64,000 bases of DNA from Bradysia coprophila (Eukaryota > Arthropoda > Insecta > Diptera > Sciaridae). The position numbers and the translations under genes were made by a program. This document shows positions 43,836 to 55,600 of this stretch, in pieces. The notes below the pieces were generated by a model. The model worked only from the letters and a program-made list of their open reading frames with translations, did not search any database and was not told the origin of the DNA. Numbering within the stretch: position 1 is the first letter of the stretch; each line of letters begins with the position of its first letter. The stretch covers positions 2,976,001 through 3,040,000 of the forward strand of contig NW_023503555.1 of NCBI RefSeq assembly GCF_014529535.1, given 5' to 3'.

Positions 43836-46800
43836 CTAAAGCGTAAAAGCATCGGTTGAATGGCCAGCACACAAAGCAATCACTTCCGGTGTTGACGGCG
43901 AAGCTAAATATAAAAGATCTAAGTTGTCAAACACCATTGCACCTTTAAATTTACTTACGCATCCTGAACCACGGATCATTGGTAATTCCAGCATCGCGTC
44001 TAGCCGATTCCAAGGCATTTCGGAGAGCGAAATTTACAACAACGGACATTGTCAACGCTGGTTCACCAACAGCTAAAGTTTCAATTTGATTTTTAAAAGA
44101 TTTCATTTGATTAGTGTATTGGACAGACGAACCCTTCGACCCGAGAACAAAAACAGAATTTATGCTATTCTGCAACAGGGTCACGCGAAAATCTATTGGA
44201 ATATCTTTTGCACCAAGAGGTTTATACGTCCACGTTCGATTTGTCATCAATTCACCATTCATGCGATCATATATGAGAGCTTCAGTCAGCCAATAACTCA
44301 TGCCCATAACGAAAGCACCTTCCACCTACCACCGATAGACATTTCATTGGAAAATACTTCGCAGGAAACAAACCTTTTACCTGGCCAACATCGATCAACG
44401 GATTCAAGCTGAGTCCCGCATCTTCCAAAATATCAACTCGGTGCACTAAAAGGTTCCCCGTCAAAAGGTCCACCTCGATTTCAGCACAGGATAGACCCAG
44501 AACGTCATACGGTTTCAGATCTGCTGCTTTAGCTGTGTGAGCAACGCTCAGACCAATTTGATTTTTGTATGCCTCTTTGGTTAAATCAGTCCATTGAGCG
44601 TCCTTATTCGCGTCACGAAGCGGCTGAAGTCTGCGCATTATTTCTTCGCAGGCTTTCATCACCGTCTGGAAATTAATCAGTCAAATAGGAACAGTCACGG
44701 GGTAGGGTATTCTCGCACGCCATACAAAAGGTGGCTGTGCGAGACTCACCTCAGGGGTGAATCTCGCACAAGTACAAAGTTCGTTTTTTTTAACATTTTA
44801 ACATTTGTTGCATTTGATGTGGGATACCGGAATCTTCTAACATTTTGTAAAAGGAGAATGTTGGGATACCGACACATTTGATGTGAGATACCGGTATGTT
44901 CTAACATTTTGTAAAAGGAAAATGTTGGGATACCGACACATTTGATGTGAGACACCGGTATGTTCTAACATTTTGTAAAAGGAAAATGTTGGGATACCGA
45001 CACATTTGATGCATTTGATGTGAGATACCGGTATCTTCTAACATTTTGTAAAAGGAAAATGTTGGGATACCGACACATTTGATGCATTTGATGTGAGATA
45101 CCGGTATCTTCTAACATTTTGTAAAAGGAAAATATTGTGATACCGGTATCTCACATCAAATGCAACAAATGTGCCGGTATACAACATTTTCTGCTTCCCA
45201 ATAAACATTAAAAAAAACGAACTTTGTACTCGTGCGAGATTCACTCATATGAGGTGAATCTCGCACCGTGCGAGATTCACCCAGTAGGAGGGAATTTCGC
45301 ACAATCTGAAATGTGTGCGAGATTACCTGACACCACAGTCACAACGAATCAGACGGTCAGAAAAGTGTACGTACAAAGCAAATAATTTCACTGGCTACGC
45401 TCCCCCCAGTTACAGCGCAATTAGCGCCAATAATAGTGTCGGTTGACCCAACTGTGACAAATGTATGTGGTATGCCCAGCGTGTGTGCAGCAACTTGGGT
45501 TATTTTGGTGTTAAGTCCTTGCCCGATTTCTACTCCGCTATGTTTAACCACAACCGTACCATCATCGTGGTAAACGCAAACGTATGCGGTGGTCGTATCG
45601 AAGTATAAAAGTGGATATCTCATGATTGAGATGGCTATGCCTCTCTTATTCCAGCGATTCTTTTTGTTGAACTCGCAGATCTTGTCTTTGCGATCGTTGT
45701 ATTCTATCAGAGAGTTTATAGAGTGCAGTCGAATAAGAAGGGACGTCGCGTTCAATGTGTACTTACCGATGTCTTTCACGAATTTTGGAATTAAATCTTT
45801 CATCTTAGTGTCAGAGGTCAAGTTTGCAACCCTAACGGCTAGCGGATCTTTACCAGTTATCCTTGCAATGTGTTCCATCATAGTTTCGGCCATTGCTATA
45901 ACTTCAGTCGTACCTGGAGCACGGCACCTTTAGGTTTGTCACAACAGGAATTAGAATTTTTGTTGTTGTGGAAGTTCGTTAGTAGACTTGGCTGTCTTGT
46001 CTTACTAAACCTTGTTAGTAGTATACGTACCATGTGTGACTGGGTGCATCAGTTGTAATAAGTTGATTTGTAAGCTTCCACGAGCTCGCATCATAACAGT
46101 TGGAATAAGCAACGTCAGCCAAAATTCTCGGCGATTCATTTAACGAACAACCCATGTCGTGAGCTGTATTACCAGTCACTTTCAGAATTTTACCATTGTC
46201 ATCTACGTCGATCGTATATTCACCGATCATTCCGTTCCGCTTTCCAACTACATTCATGTTCGATTCAAGAGTCATGGCAAATCGCACGGGCACATCGGTG
46301 AGATGACAGGCCAAGGCGCAAGCGCAAGCAATTTGGGCTCCGCGTGTAACTTTTCCGCCAAATGCACCACCAACACGCTTTACTTCTATGTGAATCGAAT
46401 TTTCTTGCACATTCAGACATTGTGCAATGGCGGTCTGAGTAAAGTCGGTCCATTGGTTTGATGAGTGTACCAGCATTCCGGTTTCAGTTGGTATACACAT
46501 CGTAGTTTGTGGCTCCATATGCATGTGATATTGGCCAACCAGTTCAATTGTTCCGTTTATTGTTTTCGTAGCACCTAGCACTTGTGACTCTGTCGTTTCG
46601 GCGATTTTTTGATATTTTCCCTTAGAGTTGAACACATCCCGAATGGTTGGTGAAGTGGTTTTCTCTGGATGAGCGAATAAAATGTTTTATTAGTGTTGAC
46701 AATACTCAACACTTTAGAGTGCTGACGAGCCTTAGGTAAATGCCTAGGCAAGCATATCAGGCAATTAGCAAGTTAGGTGCTTTCGTTGACCTACAGATTG

Positions 46801-49800
46801 ATGATTAATTAGTTAAGCAGCGTTCCTGTGGATAACAGATGACATCCGTAAAATGCTAGTCATAGCAGGCACTGCTTAGTAAATAAAAGAAAAATTTAAG
46901 GATCTCATCTAAAGATGAACATTTCAAATATTAAGGAAAATTTCAGTTATATTTCCTACTGTGGGATCACTCTAAGTCCACAAGAAGCGTCTATGATCGA
47001 AAATTCTCTGGTCATTTTGAAGAGCAACAACAAATTCACCGAAACGTATTTGTGGGGACGGATAAACGGAGTGAAAAATGATTACTACATTGCGTTCGGA
47101 TACCACAAGAATTGTTTCAGGGGATGTAAATACTTCTATAGCATCAATTGTCCTGGTGAATGGATACTGATGCCAGAACCGGTTCCGGTCAACAATCGTT
47201 TATGCTTGCTCAATCAGAATTTATTTCAAGGACATGTTACTGCTGTTGATGACGTTGTGATGGTAATCTTTTCTTTACACTCACCCACCCACACGCACAC
47301 AATCAATTCCCCCATTTGCCACTCAGATTCGAAATTGCTCCGATGACATTCCCAAAGAGACATTCAAATTGAAAGAAGAAGACCGACTGGCTTCGACAGT
47401 CTGCATGATAACGTCGGAATGTGGCGTAGTACCACGAGGAGCACTAACTCTTCGTCCAGACGGTGTCTTCACATTCAGTTCGTTCTTTCAAGGTTTGGAT
47501 CACATGGAGGCGAATGATATGGGTAATTATCAGCTATTACGACAGCCGAAGGCAACATGTGCCGAAAATTTAATCAAACGACCAGATTACAATTACTCAA
47601 CCGATACATTCGATACGATCGATTCGATTCTGCCGGAAGGTAAAAGTTTTACTGTTAATATTGATGGTGACAGTGGTTTGTGTGTGGTGAAATCGCTGTA
47701 TTGGCCGGGAATGGTGTTCTTCCACAAGCCGATGACGAATGCTCATGGGTTCTGTTATGTTGGAAATGGTCTACGAAACCATGATTTGTTATTCATGTTG
47801 TGACTTCCATGTATGCATTCTCTACCATGTTGCGACAAATAAACGACAAAAGGCCGGTTGTTGTGAAAAATGTCAAGAAATCATTCCTGTCACCTTCAAG
47901 GATGTCGACTACGTATAGTGGGCTGAACTAAATAACGCAATCCAATAACAGGCATAAGGACAGATTTTTTAATGGTTATTTGGCCTCTTATTTTGCCTGT
48001 TCTTGGAGTGCGTAGACTGTAGACTAACTCTGTTCTCTGTTGTGATATTTGGTACGAAGTGCATGGGTCTTATTTAGTGAACCTTTCACAGACGGAACAT
48101 GTCTCCAACGTCAAATCAGTTAATTCATTTGATGAAACTATTTTGACTTTAGGCTGAACTAGTCGCTTTTTTGTTGTTGTTGCCGGCAGATGTAATTCTA
48201 TCACTTTCTCCAGCCACTCCAAAATGATGACTATCGTTAGCATAGTCGTCACCGTTTCGTCACAGTTACACAACAGATAGAAGATGAAGGCTGAAGTCGG
48301 ACATTGTATGTTCCCACGTATCTAATAACAAGAGTGAGTCGAGTTATGTCGTATGTCTGCTCTAAAGCTTAAAGCAGCCAGCGGCTATTTCTAGCAATTT
48401 CTTCAAAAAAGAATTTCGAGAATTTAGAAGAATCAATTTCCCGGAAATAGGCCCTTGATAACAGTTGACATAGCCAACTGCAACAAATATTGTATTCGAT
48501 TGCACTTACCTCCGATCCAAGGACTAAAAAAACTTCGTGCTTTCGCAACGTAAGAATCTGAAAGTGCAAAAACACTTGCTTCAACTTGATCAACAAACGG
48601 GTGTTTAGAATCAACAAACCATTTTCCAAATACGAAACTTTCACTTTAGTTGCTGCCAAGTTTGCTAGCGCAAACGTTTCGGCCAAAATAATTCCAACTG
48701 GTTGACCGTGAAAAAGTACTTCGCCTTTATGTTCAATGAAGATCTTCTCTTCTTCCACAATGCCTATAAAATGTGTTAACGTTGGAGTAAAATTGTTCTT
48801 GCCGGGAATGTCCAACGCAGAAAAAAAGTGTCGAACGCCTGGGATTTTCTGAACGAAAAATTTGAGTTGAACATTTCAGTCGACTCGTTCTTGTCCTCTC
48901 TTACCAGCGCTTCAGTTGCATCAACTTTATCAAGTTTGGAATGAACTCGCGTTGCAGTTACGAAAGCAGCCCAAAGTTCATTGATAAAATGCGGGATATC
49001 GTTGGCATATTTTGCTGTCCCAGATACTTGTGCCAGCCCCTCTAACTTTACAATCGGTTCGGTTAGAGGAAACTTGTTCTCCTGTGTTTCAAAGGTCTGA
49101 GTTCCACCTGACAATGGTCGTTGCAGAATGTTTCCGCCAGATCTATGGACGGGCTTAATGAGCTTATCGTCGCATGTCCTTAGAACGAATTTGTAAAACA
49201 GAGAAACTGCCAAAAGTTTTCTATATTGCGGCGACGCATCTGGGATCACTTCGTCTGGCTGCAATTCGTTTTTCAACACTTTGATCGCAAGTTGCAACGT
49301 TTCGTTGCGGTACAAATTTTTGCCTCTCAAAAATGATTCCGTGTCACTGGCGTGAATAAATTTTGGATTGATGCCTCCAAAGCAAATGCGAGCCGATTCG
49401 ACAATATTTGACTTGAATTTTAGAAGAAATCCAGCATTGACGTACGCGTGGGCATTCTGCGCACGTATCATTATCTATAGAAAGATGATAGGGATCAGAT
49501 GAGTGATGCATGAGAGTTTTTTCATTGAGACGAAACCTTGTAAGACTTGAATTTATAAAGATTCCTGTCCAACATCGGTAACTTCACGTTGACTATAAGT
49601 TTTTTAAACATGTCCACTGTGAGAAACTCAGCCACTTCCACCAAACTTCTCGTATTGGTATTGGCGTCGATGATCGTCAGTTTGGCGCCAACAGACTCCA
49701 ACATGAGAAACATGTCAGACGGAAAGCTATTGTGCTGATGTTTAATGCTCAAATTTCCGCCGATTGTTCCAATCTATAGACGAAAAACGCTTTAACGTAA

Positions 49801-51134
49801 CGATCAAATGGTGAGATACTGCTGCTACGCATGAAAGAGGTGTGATTTTGAAAATTGAGAATTTTCTTGAACAATACCCAACATTCCCAGTTTCCAATTC
49901 AGCAAAGTGACCGATAACCATAAGGGAGTAAACTTACATTTCGCACCGGAACATTGGCAATCAGATCAATATGCTGGGCCAAAGTGGAACAATACTCGAA
50001 TCCTGGCGTCTGCGAAACAGATTCGAATATTTTTATTGTGTCGGTCAAACTGTTTGTGGCCCCAATCACCAACTCATTGTCCACAATTTTGTGTCCACGA
50101 AGGTCGGACACATCGTTGATATCGATAAATAATTTCGGAGCAACTCGTTCTCGGTATACACCTAAACCATTTGGTAAAGTTTGCTGTGCATGAGAGCCCT
50201 TTTAAAGCAATAACTGTGCTGTACATACCACGGGCAGTATTACCGGCGAGAAGTATGTATGGTTGGAGCGTGGCATCTTTGAGAATTTGTAAGACCTGGG
50301 CAATTGTATACACCTTGTGCCATTCGCTGCCATCTTTAAATTTTAAATGAAGCGTGTCGGCCATAATCTTTTTGCAGGCTACACTGCAATTAGTGTGCAT
50401 TTTCGGAAGATCTTCAATATCCTGCAATAATTCTTGGTTTCACAGAGTTTCTAAGCTAAATCAAGTCTCGTCTACGCACATTGCATAACAATGAGCTATC
50501 AGCATCAACCGCTAATGACTTAAATGCGTCCAAAATCGGTCGATATCCCGTACATCGGCATATATTACCGCCGAACGAGTTCTCTACTTTCGCCATTGTT
50601 AACATACCCTCATCACTTTCCAACAGACTGTGCATGTTCATGATCATACCAGGACTACAATACCTATAAATCAAAATTCAATTACAAAATGATGTAGGAG
50701 CGATAGCGTTTTCAGTATCGAAAAGTTTGTACCCGCATTGCGATCCATTCTTTTTCAATAACCGAGTCTGCTCGAGACAATAACCATTTTTACTATTTCC
50801 GATTCCCTCGACTGTAATAACATCATCATTATGGCATGCATACAGTGGCATCAAACACTGAAACAGGACAGTGCAAGAGAGGTCGATAGTTAAAAATATG
50901 GAAGAAATAAAGAAGTGCACCGCACCACTAGAAGTGTTACTAACCGAATTGACAGCAAGTGTTTCCAATTTGTTAGTCAATGGATTTTTGCGTTTCAGCG
51001 TAACAATACAAACACCACAACCTCCTTCATTGCACATTAATTTCGTGCCACTGAGTTGGGCATGGTTTCGTAAATATGTGTTCAGCGAAGTATCGGCAGG
51101 TATTTCACCTGTGCAAACTGGAATACAATTTGAG
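43836..51134 (-). CDS. AOX: Aldehyde oxidase (molybdo-flavoenzyme), complete except possibly the first exon
   Basis: Oxidises aldehydes and N-heterocycles using 2Fe-2S, FAD and molybdopterin; cytosolic. Exons: 51134(approx.)-50945, 50857-50733, 50663-50480, 50421-50229, 50161-49938, 49773-49537, 49474-48905, 48848-48620, 46664-46031, 45927-45767, 45703-45375, 44665-44381, 44325-43959 and 43903-43836. Phases agree at every junction and give about 1265 aa, normal for the family. Seen in order: first 2Fe-2S ([10 protein letters not shown]), second 2Fe-2S ([11 protein letters not shown]), FAD domain ([10 protein letters not shown]-like), then the Mo domain ([41 protein letters not shown] with the catalytic Glu). 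I prefer oxidase to xanthine dehydrogenase from GGAFGGKV and GEPA. The start codon exon is not identified. Intron 8 (48619-46665) hosts RSPH9. Exon 8's donor (GTTTGT) is weak. Confidence 0.88.
44699..45334. mobile_element. MITE inside an oxidase intron, with internal tandem repeats
   Basis: Inserted in the intron between exons 11 and 12, which is 62 bp in the left arm and 709 bp here. ACAGTCAC flanks it on both sides (44691-44698 and 45335-45342). The left arm has one uninterrupted, near-identical site (ACAGGCAC). Ends are imperfect inverted repeats (GGGGTAGGGTATTCTCGCAC and GTGCGAGATTACCTGACACC). A stronger inner pair is centred on AAGTACAAAGTTCGTTTTTT. The 8 bp duplication suggests a hAT-like family. 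Confidence 0.92.
44841..45125. repeat. 64/73 bp tandem repeats within the intronic MITE
   Basis: CATTTTGTAAAAGG starts at 44841, 44905, 44969, 45042 and 45115: two periods of 64 bp, then two of 73 bp. The longer unit carries an extra GCATTTGAT. Units also share TTGGGATACCGACACATTTG and GAGATACCGGTAT. Confidence 0.9.
46915..47803 (+). CDS. RSPH9: Radial spoke head protein 9 homologue, copy 2 (nested in oxidase intron)
   Basis: Two exons, 46915-47262 (348 bp) and 47327-47803 (477 bp), identical in length to copy 1 and also 274 aa. The 64 bp intron is GT-AG. The same landmarks are present ([43 protein letters not shown] end). It differs from copy 1 at a few residues (for example Tyr for His in the WGR segment, Val for Asp near PVPxNN, Cys for Arg in STVxM). 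AATAAA lies about 35 bp after the stop. It sits wholly within intron 8 of the aldehyde oxidase on the opposite strand, so it must carry its own promoter. Axonemal radial spoke role by family. Confidence 0.9.
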
Positions 51135-51551
51135 CTAATTGAGATAGTGTTAAAGGTAAGAATATTTATACGAGAGTACGTTGCAGAAGAGTACTATTTT
51201 GTATGAACATTTTTTATAGATTTTTTTACAGTGTAAAAATTTGTTTGATACACTGTCCAGTTTTGGACGTGTTGCAATAATAAAATCATGGTCCAACCCC
51301 ATATCACAAAAAGTAAATATAAAGTTCACTCGTACATTTGTACCCATTCACCCTATTGTCGATTTTTCGGTGACGTTCATTATTACAATTAGTTTCTGTT
51401 ATCGGTAAAAATACTGACGACCCCTAATGTTAAAATTATTTGAACAGATAATCAAAGTTGCTGACATTTATGTGTACATTTTGTCAACAAATTTCAATAC
51501 AAATAGTTAATTTTGTCCAGGTGGACAGATCATATAATTCATACGACCTAC

Positions 51552-51703
51552 ACAGTTCAGGCATGAGTGGTACTCTTGACAGAGTACTAAAACTTGACAG
51601 TGTGTCATATAACTGTAAAACACCCTATAAAAAATTTCATACAGAACAAAATTTCATTCAAACGGCAGCTGTCGACTATGATCACTTTTGCATGAAGTGC
51701 ACT
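51552..51703. mobile_element. Small MITE, GCACTTCA-end family
   Basis: Left end AGTTCAGGCATGAGTGGTAC; right end TTTGCATGAAGTGCACT. Inner GAGTACT/AGAGTAC blocks are shared with the copy at 986. Third copy in the window. Confidence 0.65.
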
Positions 51704-53222
51704 GATATGACGGAATAACAAAGCCATTTAGCCGCTTGAATGAAATTCTCTATGGAATTATTCTTTAGAAACAATTATCTCGACCTTGATGAGGCAACGA
51801 CATTCATTTTCATAAAAAAATAATTTATTTTCTTTAAGGCCAGGTTATGCTAGCTTACATCTGTGCGATATTTGAGACCATAACCTGGCCTTAACCTTTT
51901 AGAAGTTTCACTATTCATCATCACACCTTTTCCACCTTTCGGTTAAATTCTACTGTTTGATCAATGCACTTCAAGCAAAACTGCTTCGAATGACAGCTGT
52001 CAAATAGATTATAATTTTGTGTAAAAACATTTTTTTACAGATTTTTTTACAGTGCCAAAATTTGTTTGATACACTCTTCCATTACAGAACTCTATTTAAA
52101 ATGCTTAAAGAGCGTTGTTACTCATGTTCCACTACACAATAACAAAACAAATTTGTGTCGTTGCACAGCACTTTGTGTCGTTGCACTACTAGCATGAACA
52201 CTGAATTGACAAGCGTCAAATTTGGAGGCTTTAGTGATACGAGCTACCGCTTATGATTGTTTGTATTGTATGTTTTAACTCATACAACGAAAACAAGTCA
52301 TCTATCTGTATAACAGAAACGCAGTGCCTACTGTGATTTCATCAGCCTCCGAATATTTTCTATGTTCGCGTTAGTAGCAGTGCTGTGGTAGTAGCTATTC
52401 AAAACAGATTAGTATATCCAGTCGGACACTGAAACACTAAAACTTTATGGAAAAATACTTTACCAGTATACGGTTTTCCATTTATATTGAAAGTTATGCA
52501 GCTCATTTTTTACTTAAATTGATAACAAAACAGAGCTTTGAAAAAAATCGTGTGTTCAATGATAGACAGCTAAAATTATATTGAACGTTGCAAGCAAAAG
52601 AACCCTAACACGTCACATAAGTTGATCAACGTCAACGGTGAATGAACATTGAACAAGTGATCCACATTGCAACAGTAACAGACTTAAGAGATGTTCATTT
52701 TGATGCAACATGCGATTATTTGTTAAAGACAAAAACAAATATATCAAGGGGCCATTCAAAAACTGTTACCATGTTGAACACCCCTGGTAAGTGTTCTAAA
52801 ATATGTGAAACGAACCATAATAGTGCATATTTATCTGCCTCGAACGATAATCTCGCATTTATTCAAAACTGTTACATAACCTTTTACATAACTTTCAAAG
52901 CGTCAAAATAGAAATTTTGGACAGAGGTGCATTATCTAATATTATCTAACTGCATTCCTCATCCTTCTAAAAAACGAGCGAACCGTTTGAACGACACCTA
53001 AACAAGTATTTCTTAAATTGTTGCACACAAATTGATGATGAGTGATCCATCATAATTTACGTTTTCTTTTGGAACATTGCATTTTTTGAATTACTTACGC
53101 TGAGGAGTGAAGACTGGAGGAGACCCGTTGGATCCGTGTTCGCCCGATGAGCAGAACAAATAAATAAAGTTTTCTTTTCAAACATTAATTAAATGGAAAG
53201 CAGAGAAATGATAAGCACGGCG

Positions 53223-53444
53223 CCTCACGGCTGGGATAGAACACGCCTGACGGTTTTTTTCTGAAAAATTTGAAGACGATGCGGCCAGAATGTCAATCAT
53301 ATAAATAGTCAAGCTATAAATAAAACGAGATATCGTTATTAAAACCAAACTGTCAACATTTTACATACAAATGTAAAAAAGTTTGACCGTTCAACCGTTC
53401 TATGAAAAAAAGCAGTCAGGCGTATTCTATCCCATCCGTGAGGG
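53223..53444. mobile_element. MITE with CCTCACGGnTGGGATAGAA ends
   Basis: CCTCACGGCTGGGATAGAAC on the left and its near-exact complement, ending TTCTATCCCATCCGTGAGG, on the right. Pairing extends to about 40 bp (GCCTGAC/GTCAGGC). About 220 bp, non-coding. Flanking duplication not clear. Confidence 0.85.
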
Positions 53445-53797
53445 GTCCGTGGTATTTCTATGAGACTGTGGGATCCGTACACTTTGTACGGGTCTACAGT
53501 ATAATGGAAATAATAATAATCAAATTGAAAACGGTTCGTTGTACTCATATTTTCGAATAAAATTCAAATTACTTTTTGCAATCATCGACTGAAAAATATT
53601 GTGATATGAGAAGATTGCAAAAATATTTGCCAGAAACAGTGTTGTCTTGATGTTTATACTGACAACATACCACAAGTACCTATAAGTACATTAGGTACCT
53701 GCTTCGAAATATCGTGTTTTGACTCGTGGGAGGTTTACACGACGAGGCGAAGGAGAGTTTCGCAATCACACTACTGAAAATACGACATTTGGAAGCA

Positions 53798-53958
53798 CAC
53801 TGACAAAAAAAGTTTTCAGAATATTACCTGTGACAGATAATCTTTCCCCAGGTAATGAATTTCTTATACAAAAACAGCATTACTTGTCACAGATAATGTG
53901 ATTTTTATATGAAAAATTACATTACCTGGGGACATAACTGTCAAATTTTTGCTCAGTG
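53798..53958. mobile_element. MITE with CACTGA-CAAAAA ends
   Basis: Outer ends CACTGACAAAAAAAG and TTTTTGCTCAGTG. Inner stem CCCCAGGTAATG/CATTACCTGGGG, and GTGACAGATAAT-type blocks occur twice. About 160 bp. Confidence 0.7.
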
Positions 53959-54112
53959 CAATAGGTTTGTTCCAAATAACTGTAAACCCTAACTTTGACA
54001 ATACGAACGCCGACGATTTCATCCACAGAGATGAACATAACCTAAACGTCATCCAATTTCTTTGAAATTTTTTCGTTAAAATTTTCGTCAACCTGAAAGA
54101 TGAGGTTAAGTT

Positions 54113-54339
54113 CAAGGCTGTATACTTTGAGGAGGTCACGCAGACCGCCATTTTATTAGATGCGCGGGAACACACCACTTCTGATGATTTTACATGTAAA
54201 AAAATTCCCCACATCATCAAGACGACGAGAATCATCAGAGTAGGTGAATTTTTGTATGAAATCGGCCATTTTATCATCAACTGTGGTGTGTAACCCGCGT
54301 ATCTGTATCTGCGTGACCTCCCCAAAGTATACAGCCTTG
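54113..54339. mobile_element. hAT-like MITE with 8 bp target duplication
   Basis: 227 bp. Ends CAAGGCTGTATACTTTG and CAAAGTATACAGCCTTG; pairing continues through GGAGGTCACGC. GTTAAGTT is duplicated (54105-54112 and 54340-54347). Confidence 0.92.
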
Positions 54340-54437
54340 GTTAAGTTGCCTTCTGTGGATGAAATTTGACATTTCGAAATAACCTTGGAACAAACCTATT
54401 AAGTCTGGTATTTTGTCCCTATAGTCATGTAATAGTC

Positions 54438-54555
54438 ATTTGTGTACCTGTTTTGGACGATTGATTTTAGGCAATTTCGCGGATTGTAGGCCGAACGAAG
54501 TGAGGCTTACAAGCGAAAGTGCCTTAAATCAACCGTCCCAAACAGGTGCACATGT
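54438..54555. mobile_element. MITE, GTACCTGTTTTGGACG-end family, copy 2
   Basis: Left GTGTACCTGTTTTGGACGAT, right CGTCCCAAACAGGTGCACAT. Stem continues with TTAGGCAATTTCGC against GCGAAAGTGCCTTAA. A GGCCGAACGAAGTGAGG loop is shared with 43160 and, inverted, 34020. Confidence 0.8.
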
Positions 54556-55117
54556 GAGTTTTCATGCAGAGGGCCGGAAACCCGAGAAAATTCGAAAAAT
54601 TGCCCTCATTTTCGGCCCCGAAGCATGAAATAGTATATTGCCTGCACAAAATTTGTTTTTGGCGCGTTTAACTATTGTCAAAATAGTTTTTGGTGCAGAT
54701 AATGATGTAGCAATACCCTCCCTAGCAACCAAACTACAATTATGAAGGTGGTAAATACGTTTATGAATCACTGCTACTTTGTTCGTTCGTGTTGTTGTTG
54801 TTGTTGTTGTTTTGAAGCCATATGAAAAATCAGCGTATCTCAAACTTATTTTCCCCCCTAAAGCGATTTTTTGAGAGAGTCTGGATACTAGAGAGAGTAT
54901 TGGATGTAGACATCAATAAATTTTGTTATTACAAATCTTGCTGGTCGATAAGAGACATTTTTTGCATATGAGCAAATTTTGAATAAACCAGCCTGTTGAT
55001 GATGTCTAAACTTATAAATATTGCCACCCAACACATCTTAATCGACACAAAAGCAAGTCTTGAGACAGATGAGTAATAAATTAAAAAGAATCGCTTCAAC
55101 ACATTTCGTTCATTAAT

Positions 55118-55600
55118 GGTCAGTGCTGTCTTCAGTTGAGAGAAATATAAGTTGTTACTCTAATCATTCATTTATTGCTGATTCCTTCACAAAAACAATC
55201 ACCCCTCTGCAATCGAAAAATGTTTCATACTCTCAGTACATTTATTTACTTGGCGTAATTATAAATTGTGGTGTAGCGCGACCCAGCACATCTACGTCGA
55301 GCGTTCCATCCTTTAATAAAGTGGGTGATACAGTCATCGATCATCGATGATCGATGACCGTATTAATCTAATTCCACCGACGGGTATAGTTTATGGTTTT
55401 ATTTTAAATTTCACATCGCCCAACAGTGTGCAACTTGTCCATTCAGCCGATGGGTTATCAGAAAAGTCAATTTTGAATGAAAATTCCTGAACATCTGTGT
55501 TGTGGATATGGGTATGGTGGGTATTGGATCTGATGGCTATGGATCTGACGTATTTTATGGTTATCAGAGCCGTGTTGGATTCGACAAGTAGTAGCAATTG
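55118..55600 (+). pseudogene. Decayed paralogue of the secreted YG-rich precursor
   Basis: Pieces in the same order as the gene at 9894-10421. They are an ATGTTT start with a hydrophobic leader and GCGCGACCC (cf. the signal-peptide end LARPE), then TGIVYGFILNFTSP (cf. GVVYGIVLNFTSP), then a CCGYGYGGY fragment (cf. YCGYGYGYNGY). They fall in different frames. The leader is out of frame with the ARP segment, and stops follow the NFTSP part and the YG part. The RKKR site and the middle Cys-containing domain are missing. Broken by at least three changes. Confidence 0.7.

Larger units (their letters stand above)
43640..48325 (-). repeat. Right arm of inverted segmental duplication
   Basis: Reverse complement of 1781-5805. 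It contains oxidase exons 9-14, the nested RSPH9 and part of the large intron. It also contains a MITE in the intron between exons 11 and 12 that the left arm lacks. It lies within a complete gene, so it is most likely the source copy. Confidence 0.93.

Noticed and set aside
48369-48619. Reading frame continuing beyond oxidase exon 8 ([15 protein letters not shown]-like frame, GGTAAGT donor)
   Set aside because: Open for a while and tempting, but it does not resemble the family. Splicing at 48620 gives the expected spacing to TIRDVF and correct phase.
43836-51134. Xanthine dehydrogenase instead of aldehyde oxidase
   Set aside because: The GGAFGGKV and GEPA contexts fit aldehyde oxidases better than the GGGFGGKE and GEPP expected for xanthine dehydrogenase; the distinction is by eye only.
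54788-54812. GTT trinucleotide run as a functional repeat
   Set aside because: A short microsatellite with no context.
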